Source of the DNA: Pseudomonadota bacterium
GTDB taxonomy: Bacteria; Pseudomonadota; Alphaproteobacteria; Ferrovibrionales; Ferrovibrionaceae
Direction of reading: 5' to 3'
Assembly: GCA_021793055.1 (NCBI GenBank)
Contig: JAJYTL010000028.1
Coordinates: forward strand, 1-17,538
DNA length: 17,538 bases
Below are positions 8,563-14,830 of the stretch, one piece after another (position 1 is the stretch's first letter; each line of letters begins with the position of its first letter). The translations under genes were made by a program, and so were the position numbers. The notes under the pieces are model-generated. The model ran no database searches. It saw only the letters and a list, made by a program, of their open reading frames with translations, and had not been told where the DNA came from.

Positions 8563-8576
8563 TTGATCCCGATCAA
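8563..8576. promoter_or_regulatory. FNR/ANR/FixK-type operator (TTGAT-N4-ATCAA)
   Basis: TTGATCCCGATCAA is a perfect match to the consensus half-sites of the CRP/FNR family of oxygen-responsive activators. It lies in the 112-base gap between treY and glgP, outside any coding region. Assuming about 66% G+C and independent bases, this ten-base pattern is expected roughly 0.001 times in a window this size (my rough estimate). The geometry fits activation of glgP. The protein that binds (FNR, ANR, FixK or another homologue) is not encoded here. Confidence 0.6.
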
Positions 8577-8604
8577 TCGATGCCCGCTCTTTCGCTCGCG
8601 TGGC

Positions 8605-11490
8605 TCAGCGCCGGAATAGAATCGCCACCGGCAGGGCACGGAAAAGCGCCGCGGCAGGCAAGCCGTTGCCGACCCCGGGCGCCGATTCCCCGCCGCTCAA
8701 GAGATCGCGAAACGGCGCGCCCACGGCAAGGTTGTCGTCCAGGATCACCCGGGTATCATCCCAGTTGCCTGGCAATGGATCCCCGTCCGCTGGAATCATC
8801 CCCGCGACCAACCGGGCCACCGCCACTATCGCGATCTCCCCGTCGCGAATGCGCGCGAAGGCGACCACGTTGCCGGCCCGTGAACCGGCGGCTTCGAGAG
8901 CCCGATATTCACCGGCTGCGAAAAGCTCCGGATGGCGCCGACGAAGATCGAGAATTCGTCGGATGACTGCCTGCTTGATACAGCCGTCGCGCCAGGACAC
9001 CAAGAGCTCGCCGAGCGGCGTCTCCGCCTCGCCAGACGGCATCGCCGCCCCACGCGCCGCGTAATCGACCGGCCGCCGATTATCCGGATCGACGAGGCTC
9101 AAGTCCCACCACTCCGTCCCCTGATAGAGGTCCGGAACGCCGGGAGAGGTGAGCTTGAGCACGACTTGCGCCAGCCCGTTGACGGCGCCCACCGGCGCCA
9201 TCCGGCCGGTGAATTCGCAAACGTCATCAAGAAAAGGGCGGCTCAGGCTTGGATCGAGCGCGCGCTCGACGAAGTTCAGCACTGCGCCTTCGTATTCCGC
9301 ATCCGGCGCGGCCCAGCTCGTGTTCACCTTCGCCTCGCGAACGGCCTTCAGCATATAGGCGCCGATGCGCTCGCGGAACGGCGCGAGGCCCTCGAACCGC
9401 GGCCCCCGGACGCCATAGGGCCAAGCGCCGAAAACCGTCTGGTAGAAAAGATATTCGTCGTTCCGCCGGGGCGCGCCGCGCCCGTCCACCTCGCGCTTCT
9501 TGCGCGCATTGAGTTTCGCCCAGCGCCGCACCCGGCGCGACCATTCCGCCGGGATTTCGCTCAGGACGTTCAGACGTGCGCGCACGTCCTCGCCTCTCTT
9601 GTGATCGTGCGTCGCCGTCGCCAGCATCGACAGCGGCCAATCCTTCTGCCGCTGTCGGTTCGCTTCATGAAAGGCTTGCGGCGCAACCGCGAAGCGACCC
9701 AGCTCATGGCCAACGTCGTTCAAGGAAATCAACCGAAGGTAACGGTAGAAGGCGGTATCCTCCATCGCCTTCGCCATCACCGGCGCCGTGTATTGCTGAA
9801 ATCGCAGCGCGATGTCGATAATCGCCCGGCGCCTATAGGAGCGCCGGCTGCTGCGGAGAAGATCAAGCGTCAAGACCTCGCGGATGAAGTCGTAGATCGA
9901 GGTGTCGGGCGAGCGCGCCATTTTGCGCGCCTTGCCGATAGCCCAATCGATGTCGCGCCGGTCTTCGGCGCTCACGCCGTTCGCGCCGCCATAAGTGCGA
10001 TACACCGGAAACTGCGCCACCACGTCTTCCAGCGCCTCGCGAAACCCCGTGATCGTATAGTCCCGCGTGCGCCGGCTTTGCTTCGCCAGCCGATTGAACG
10101 CGTTGGCAAGAACATTGAGATCGCTCGCCAAGGTCTCGCGCATGATCAGGCGCTTCGCCTCCGGCCCGATCTCCTCCGGCTCGATGGGCCGGTCGATAAA
10201 CCGCTCGTAGGCGCGGGTCAATCCCGACTGACCGCGCGGATCGACAAAGACGCCGTTCACCGTCGCCAGGAAATCATAGCCCGTCGTTCCGGCCACCGGC
10301 CACCCCTCGCGCAGCCGCTCGTGCGCGGCCAATATCTTCTCGACCACGACATACAGCGGCCGCGCGGTCACGACCGCGCGGCGGCGGCGCGGTCTGGCGG
10401 GCTGCCATGCCGGATCCGCCAGCGTCTGCAAACGTTCCAAATATCCCCTTGGGTCGCGCAGTCCGTCGATATGGTCGATCCGAACCCCGTCGATCTTACC
10501 CTCGCGGATCCATTGGCGAACCAGTTGATGGCTGATTTCGAAAAGATGCGGCTGTTCCATGCGGAGTCCAGCGAGGTCGTTGATGTCGAAAAAACGCCGG
10601 TAATTGATCTCGTGCGCCGCGACCCGCCAATAGGCGAGGCGATAGGCCTGCCGCTCCAACAACCGATGCAACCCGTCGAAGGAAAACGGCTCGCCGGGAC
10701 GGCCGTTCAGCACGGCAAGGAGGCGCGACATCGCCGCGGCCAGACCGCCGTCGGCGGCGAGCAGGCCGACCAGCTCCCGTTTTAGGCCATTCACGCGCTC
10801 GCGCCGAAGCGCCCATTGCTTGCGGCCGGAGGGACCGCCCAAAGCATCGCGAAACCGGGTAATCAACGGATCGAGGCCCAATCGTACCTCGGGCGCGTCC
10901 GCGGCCGCCCGTTGCAGCAGTTCGGGGTAATCCCGCGGACTGATGGGAAAGGCGTTGTCGAAATAGGTGACCGAGAAATTCCCCGCTTCCCGGTCAAATC
11001 GGAGCGCCAATTCGCCTCGCTCCAGAACTTGGCCGTAATAATCGCCAAGCACCGGCAGCACGATCTTGCCGACATTGCTCGGCTCAAGCGGTTCCCAATC
11101 GATATCGAAGAAGGACGCGTAAGGCGAAAATACGCCCCATTCAAGAACATCCACCCACCAGGGATTATCGGGGCCGACGCCCATATGGTTCGGCACGAAG
11201 TCGAGGATCAACCCCATGCCGTGGCCTTTAAGCTCGGCCACCAGGGCATCGAGGGCGGCATCGTCGCCGATTTCGGGATTAAGGCGGTTATGATCGACGA
11301 TGTCGTAGCCGTGCGCCGAACCAGGACGCGCCATCAGAAGTGGTGAGGCATAGATATGGCTGACGCCAAGCGCTGCCAGATAGGGCACGATCGCGCATGC
11401 ATCGGCGAGGCGGAAGTGCCGGCTGAACTGCAGCCGGTACGTCGCCCGTGGCGGCGCGGCGGCGCGCGTTTCCGTGGATGCGTCGTTCAT
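8605..11490 (-). CDS. treY: Maltooligosyltrehalose synthase
   Basis: TreY (GH13) isomerises the reducing-end alpha-1,4 bond of a maltooligosaccharide to alpha,alpha-1,1, giving maltooligosyltrehalose for TreZ. Signatures in order are ATYRLQFSRHF at the N-terminus, GSAHGYDIVDHNRLNPEIG, LDFVPNHMGVGPDNPWW, DGVRIDHIDGLRDP with nucleophile D339, VVEKILAAHERL with E384, ATHDHKRGEDVRARL with D629, and PDLYQGTEWWDLSLVDPDNR near the end. The ATG at 11490 overlaps the treZ TGA (ATGA, 11487-11490) and gives 961 residues. An in-frame start 15 codons earlier at 11535 would lie inside treZ and adds nothing conserved. The protein is longer than the roughly 730-780 residues known for archaeal and actinobacterial TreY; a basic insert (RPRRRRAVV) just before the E384 motif is part of the excess. 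Translation is probably coupled to treZ. Confidence 0.96.
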   Translation of the reverse strand: MNDASTETRAAAPPRATYRLQFSRHFRLADACAIVPYLAALGVSHIYASPLLMARPGSAHGYDIVDHNRLNPEIGDDAALDALVAELKGHGMGLILDFVPNHMGVGPDNPWWVDVLEWGVFSPYASFFDIDWEPLEPSNVGKIVLPVLGDYYGQVLERGELALRFDREAGNFSVTYFDNAFPISPRDYPELLQRAAADAPEVRLGLDPLITRFRDALGGPSGRKQWALRRERVNGLKRELVGLLAADGGLAAAMSRLLAVLNGRPGEPFSFDGLHRLLERQAYRLAYWRVAAHEINYRRFFDINDLAGLRMEQPHLFEISHQLVRQWIREGKIDGVRIDHIDGLRDPRGYLERLQTLADPAWQPARPRRRRAVVTARPLYVVVEKILAAHERLREGWPVAGTTGYDFLATVNGVFVDPRGQSGLTRAYERFIDRPIEPEEIGPEAKRLIMRETLASDLNVLANAFNRLAKQSRRTRDYTITGFREALEDVVAQFPVYRTYGGANGVSAEDRRDIDWAIGKARKMARSPDTSIYDFIREVLTLDLLRSSRRSYRRRAIIDIALRFQQYTAPVMAKAMEDTAFYRYLRLISLNDVGHELGRFAVAPQAFHEANRQRQKDWPLSMLATATHDHKRGEDVRARLNVLSEIPAEWSRRVRRWAKLNARKKREVDGRGAPRRNDEYLFYQTVFGAWPYGVRGPRFEGLAPFRERIGAYMLKAVREAKVNTSWAAPDAEYEGAVLNFVERALDPSLSRPFLDDVCEFTGRMAPVGAVNGLAQVVLKLTSPGVPDLYQGTEWWDLSLVDPDNRRPVDYAARGAAMPSGEAETPLGELLVSWRDGCIKQAVIRRILDLRRRHPELFAAGEYRALEAAGSRAGNVVAFARIRDGEIAIVAVARLVAGMIPADGDPLPGNWDDTRVILDDNLAVGAPFRDLLSGGESAPGVGNGLPAAALFRALPVAILFRR

Positions 11491-13325
11491 CCCGTCGCCG
11501 CGCGCTCTTGGCTTAGGAACCAGGCCGCGAACCACGGCGGCAAATTTTCACCCTGCCGTGCCGCCGCGTCGTCGCCGGTGTTGGCGTAAAGCAGGCGCCC
11601 GTTCGGCCTCACCTCGCACGGCGCGGCCTCGTCCGACAGATTTGCGAGCAGGAACAGCCCGGCGCCATCGCGGAGACGCCAAGAGACCGAAAGCCCGGCC
11701 GGGCCAAAGCGCCTTGCCCGCGCGGTGTTCGCCGTCAGCCCGGCAAGCCGTGGCGTGATCTCCCAGTGGCGCAATCCGATCAAGGCGCGATAAAAGGCAA
11801 GCCAATCCGCATGCGCCCCGGACGCGAGCCGGCTCCAGTCGAGCTTCGAGCGCATGAAGGTCGCAGCCGAGTTGGGATCCGGGATGCGCTCGCGCGCCGA
11901 CGCATCGCGGAAGGCGGGAAAACGGGAAAACTCCCGCCGACGGCCCTCACGCACGCTGTCCGCCAAGGCGTCGTGGAAATCGCAGAAAAAAAGAAACGGC
12001 TCCGGCGCGCCCCATTCCTCGCCCATGAACAGCAGCGGCGGGCTCGGCGCCAAAATCAGGATCGCCGCCAAGGCCCTCACCGTCTCGCTCTTGCCCAAGG
12101 TGGTGATCCGCTCGCCAAAGGCGCGATTGCCGATCTGGTCGTGATTCTGCAGAAACGAAACAAAGGCCGCGGGCGGCAGATCCGCGCTCTTCTCGCCGCG
12201 CGCGCGGCCTTGCCAATGACGAAAGGGCTCGCCCTGGAAGGCGAAGCCTTCGGCAAGGCAGCGCGCCAGATGATCCACCGGCCGATCGGCGTAGTCCTCG
12301 TAATAGCCGTCACGCTCGCCAGTCGCGAGGACATGGCAGGCGTGGTGGATATCGTCGTTCCATTGGGCGGTGTAATGGCGCGGGTGACCGTCGGCCAGGC
12401 GCTTCAGGTAGCGTGCCGTGTTGCGGTCGGTCTCGAGGACAAGGTGGATCTCCCGCCGATCGTCGAAGCGCTCTCGCACCCCCGCCGCGATTTCTTCCAG
12501 AATGTCCGGCGAGCGGTCGTCGCGGATGGCGTGGACCGCGTCGAAGCGAAGGCCGTCGAAGCGATATTCCTCGAGCCAATAAAGCGCGTTCTCGACGAAG
12601 AACGCGCGCACCTCAGGACGGCTGAAATCGATCGCGGCGCCCCACGGCGTCTCGAAGCGCGTCGTGAAGAATTGCGGCGCATAGCCATGCAGGTAATTCC
12701 CCTCGGGCCCGAAATGATTGTAGACGACGTCGAGAAACATCATCAATCCGCGTTGATGCGCCGCGTCGATCAGGCGTTTCAGATCGTCCGGCGTGCCATA
12801 GGCCGAATCCGGCGCGAAGGGAAACACGCCGTCATAGCCCCAGTTCCGCGTGCCCGGAAAATCGGCGACCGGCATCAGTTCGATCGCGGTAACGCCGAGC
12901 GCGACGAGATGATCGAGCCGCGCGGCAACGCCGGCGAAGGTCCCCTCCGGCGTGAAGGTCCCGACATGAAGCTCGTAAAGAACGGCCTCGTGCCAGGGCC
13001 GACCGCGCCAGCCGTCGTCGTTCCAGGCGTAGCTTTCCGGATCGACGACGGCGCTCGGCCCATGCACGTCGCCGGGCTGCCAGCGCGAGGCGGGATCGGG
13101 AACCCCGGAGCGGCCGTCAATGCTGAAGCGGTAGCGCGATCCCGCCCGCGCCGCCCCGGTCGTCACCTCGAACCAGCCATCGCCCATCGCCCGCATGGGC
13201 AGCGCGCGCCGCGGTCGGCTATCGAGATAAAGCTCGACCCGACGCGCCGCCGGCGCCCAAAGGCGGAAGCGAACGCCAGACGCCCCGAACTCGGCCCCGA
13301 ATCGCATGGCGTGTCGGTGACCCAT
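11487..13325 (-). CDS. treZ: Maltooligosyltrehalose trehalohydrolase
   Basis: TreZ (GH13) releases free trehalose from the maltooligosyltrehalose made by TreY, leaving a shortened maltooligosaccharide. The 612-residue protein has an N-terminal E-set domain (FGASGVRFRLWAPAARRVEL), then the barrel: LYELHVGTFTPEGTF, NWGYDGVFPFAPDSAYG and LDVVYNHFGPEGNYLHGYAP. Catalytic residues are nucleophile D262 in GLRFDAVHAI, acid E298 in HLVLETDRN, and D396 in FLQNHDQIGNRAFGERI. The frame opens at 13388, but the ATG at 13325 is chosen because AAGGAGGAG lies six bases before it and the conserved protein begins just after. treZ is first on the minus strand, followed by treY with a 4-base overlap, so the two trehalose enzymes are made together. 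Promoter elements probably lie in the gap shared with pgk. Confidence 0.96.
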   Translation of the reverse strand: MGHRHAMRFGAEFGASGVRFRLWAPAARRVELYLDSRPRRALPMRAMGDGWFEVTTGAARAGSRYRFSIDGRSGVPDPASRWQPGDVHGPSAVVDPESYAWNDDGWRGRPWHEAVLYELHVGTFTPEGTFAGVAARLDHLVALGVTAIELMPVADFPGTRNWGYDGVFPFAPDSAYGTPDDLKRLIDAAHQRGLMMFLDVVYNHFGPEGNYLHGYAPQFFTTRFETPWGAAIDFSRPEVRAFFVENALYWLEEYRFDGLRFDAVHAIRDDRSPDILEEIAAGVRERFDDRREIHLVLETDRNTARYLKRLADGHPRHYTAQWNDDIHHACHVLATGERDGYYEDYADRPVDHLARCLAEGFAFQGEPFRHWQGRARGEKSADLPPAAFVSFLQNHDQIGNRAFGERITTLGKSETVRALAAILILAPSPPLLFMGEEWGAPEPFLFFCDFHDALADSVREGRRREFSRFPAFRDASARERIPDPNSAATFMRSKLDWSRLASGAHADWLAFYRALIGLRHWEITPRLAGLTANTARARRFGPAGLSVSWRLRDGAGLFLLANLSDEAAPCEVRPNGRLLYANTGDDAAARQGENLPPWFAAWFLSQERAATG

Positions 13326-13331
13326 AAAAGG

Positions 13332-13340
13332 CTCCTCCTT
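13332..13340 (-). promoter_or_regulatory. Strong ribosome binding site of treZ
   Basis: AAGGAGGAG on the minus strand ends six bases before the ATG at 13325. It is the strongest Shine-Dalgarno sequence in the minus-strand gene set and decides the treZ start. Confidence 0.8.
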
Positions 13341-13374
13341 GCGCCGGCGGACGCCGCCGACGATCGCCCCGCGC

Positions 13375-13388
13375 TTGCGCCAGATCAA
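13375..13388. promoter_or_regulatory. Degenerate FixK/FNR-type box in the treZ/pgk divergent region
   Basis: TTGCGCCAGATCAA fits the relaxed FixK pattern TTG(A/C)-N6-(T/G)CAA and matches TTGAT-N4-ATCAA at eight of ten positions. Toward pgk, an AAAAAT hexamer at 13412-13417 sits 33 bases from the box centre, near class II spacing. Toward treZ, the box overlaps the -10 and start region of the best promoter candidate, a position where binding would repress. The match is imperfect and weaker than the box at 8563-8576. Confidence 0.35.
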
Positions 13389-13413
13389 TGCCCCGCCTCG
13401 CCATCATGGTCAA
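13384..13413 (-). promoter_or_regulatory. Possible sigma-70-like promoter for treZ
   Basis: On the minus strand TTGACC (13413-13408, five of six to TTGACA) is followed after 18 bases by ATTGAT (13389-13384, three of six to TATAAT). The predicted start near 13377 leaves a leader of about 50 bases containing the strong treZ ribosome site. The -10 match is poor. Confidence 0.27.
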
Positions 13414-13417
13414 AAAT
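13412..13417 (+). promoter_or_regulatory. Candidate -10 element for pgk
   Basis: AAAAAT matches TATAAT at four of six positions and lies in the most AT-rich patch of the treZ/pgk gap. Its distance from the FixK-like box is one base over ideal class II spacing. It would give a leader of about 127 bases before the pgk ATG. No TTGACA-like -35 lies at the right distance, as expected of an activator-dependent promoter. Confidence 0.22.
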
Positions 13418-13550
13418 GCACCAATTCGGAAGCCCGATGGATATTTCGGATTTCCGCCGCGCCGCCGGGAGATGACGTGCGGTGCTGCATTGCGCCTGCG
13501 AGGCGCGGAAACGTGAGCCGGCCGCGGCCGGTCGCCGAGGCAAGAGGGCG

Positions 13551-14780
13551 ATGATCCCGAGAACGTTGGATGACTTGGATTTTTCCGGAAAGCCGGTGCT
13601 GGTTCGCGCCGATCTGAACCTGCCGTTGATCGACGGCGCGGTCGGCGATCCGGCGCGGCTCAAGGCCGCGGTGCCGACAATTCGCGAAATTTTACGCCGC
13701 GGCGGCAAGCCGGTCATCATCTCCCATCTCGGCCGGCCGAAGGGAAAGCCCGATCCCGCGCTTTCGCTGCGGCCCTTCGCGCCGGCGCTCTCGGCGGCAC
13801 TTCAGGGCACGCCGGTGCGCTTCGCGGCGAATTGCATCGGTGAGCCCGCCCGATCCGTCGTCGAGGGCCTGCAACCGGGCGAGGTCGCGCTGTTGGAGAA
13901 TCTGCGCTTTCATCCCGAAGAAGCAGCCAATGACCCGGCCTTCGCGGCGGCGCTCGCCGCGCTTGCTGCCTGCTATGTCGACGATGCCTTTTCCACGGCG
14001 CACCGGGCGCATGCCTCGATCGTCGGCCTGCCGCGCCTGTTGCCGGCCGCAGCCGGACTGTTGATGCAGCGCGAATTGGCGCATCTCGAAGAACATCTCG
14101 GAAATCCCAAACGTCCAATGGCGGCGATCCTGGGCGGCGCCAAGGTCTCGTCCAAGATCGGCGTGCTGCGCGCGCTCGCGCATCGGGTCGACAGCCTCAT
14201 CCTTGGCGGCGGCATGGCCAACACCTTCCTCGCCGCGCGCGGGATCGACATCGGGCGCTCGTTCCACGAGAAGGACGCTGCGCCGCTCGCCGCCGACATC
14301 GAGCGCGCGGCGGCGGCGGCCGGGTGCTCCCTCCTGCTGCCGACCGACGTGGTGGTCAGCGAAAGCCGTGCCGCGCATGCGCGTGCGGAAACGACGTCCC
14401 TCGCCGACATCCCGGCGAATGGGATGATTCTCGACCTCGGGCCGGACAGCGTCGCGCGCATCTGCGCCGGCCTGCGCCGGGTTCGCACCGTTGTCTGGAA
14501 CGGGCCGCTCGGCGTCGCCGAGCTTCCTGGTTTCGAGCGCGCGACCCACGCGGTCGCCGCCTTTATCGCGAAACGCACGCGAGAAGGCGCGTTGGTCAGC
14601 GTCGCCGGCGGCGGCGAGACGGCGGCGGCTCTCGTCGCCGCCGGGGTCGCCGACGCCTTCAGCTATGTCTCACTCGGCGGCGGCGCCTTTCTCGAATGGC
14701 TGCAAGGAAAGACCCTGCCCGGCATCGCGGCACTCGCGTCCGGCGGCGGCCCGCAGGCCCAAACCGGCACCGCCGGTTAG
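13551..14780 (+). CDS. pgk: Phosphoglycerate kinase, divergent in several signature positions
   Basis: PGK transfers phosphate between 1,3-bisphosphoglycerate and ADP in glycolysis, reversibly. The 409-residue protein is full length. Motifs are LVRADLNLP (17-25), SHLGRPKG, DDAFSTAHRAHAS (from 144), ILGGAKVSSKIGVL, LILGGGMANTFLAARG, VWNGPLGVAE (to 324), AGGGETAAAL (from 352) and SYVSLGGGAFLEW. Several residues differ from the usual motifs: E356 replaces the Asp of GGGD, L375 replaces the Thr of STGGGA, A323 replaces Phe in GPxGVFE, and S148 replaces Gly in AFGTAH. The ATG at 13551 is chosen because PGK homology begins just after it; a GTG at 13482 opens the frame but adds non-conserved sequence. 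Ribosome site is weak (GAGG, 13537-13540). It heads an apparent operon with ppsA and pfkB, not the usual gap-pgk-fba set, so it may be a second PGK. Confidence 0.94.
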   Translation: MIPRTLDDLDFSGKPVLVRADLNLPLIDGAVGDPARLKAAVPTIREILRRGGKPVIISHLGRPKGKPDPALSLRPFAPALSAALQGTPVRFAANCIGEPARSVVEGLQPGEVALLENLRFHPEEAANDPAFAAALAALAACYVDDAFSTAHRAHASIVGLPRLLPAAAGLLMQRELAHLEEHLGNPKRPMAAILGGAKVSSKIGVLRALAHRVDSLILGGGMANTFLAARGIDIGRSFHEKDAAPLAADIERAAAAAGCSLLLPTDVVVSESRAAHARAETTSLADIPANGMILDLGPDSVARICAGLRRVRTVVWNGPLGVAELPGFERATHAVAAFIAKRTREGALVSVAGGGETAAALVAAGVADAFSYVSLGGGAFLEWLQGKTLPGIAALASGGGPQAQTGTAG

Positions 14781-14788
14781 GATGCGGG

Positions 14789-14808
14789 CGTCCCCGCTCC
14801 CGGGGATG
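14789..14808 (+). other. Short hairpin between pgk and ppsA
   Basis: TCCCC and GGGGA (14791-14795 with 14802-14806) form a stem around a 6-base loop, extendable by one wobble and one C-G pair. No T-run follows, so it is not a standard terminator. It might stabilise or process the transcript in the 50-base spacer, or be chance in GC-rich DNA. Confidence 0.2.
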
Positions 14809-14816
14809 AAGAGAGG

Positions 14817-14823
14817 AAAGGAG
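14817..14823 (+). promoter_or_regulatory. Strong ribosome binding site of ppsA
   Basis: AAAGGAG ends seven bases before the ATG at 14831, near ideal spacing. It fixes the ppsA start and suggests ppsA is translated more efficiently than pgk. Confidence 0.8.
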
Positions 14824-14830
14824 ATTAGCA

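Noticed and set aside
9590..9615. TreY region IV reads THDHKRGED, not the THDTKRSED of archaeal enzymes
   Set aside because: As I recall, the His and Gly variants are usual in proteobacterial TreY, so this looks like normal lineage variation.
8932..10785. A 617-codon plus-strand frame inside treY
   Set aside because: Its composition is that of a shadow frame, and treY on the other strand is well supported by catalytic motifs along its length.
11766..13475. A 569-codon plus-strand frame over treZ and the divergent gap
   Set aside because: It is a shadow of treZ with no recognisable domain or ribosome site.
13518..13531. A 14-base perfect palindrome CCGGCCGCGGCCGG upstream of pgk
   Set aside because: Pure G/C palindromes of this length are expected about twice by chance in a window of this composition. 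It might form a leader hairpin, but nothing else supports a function.
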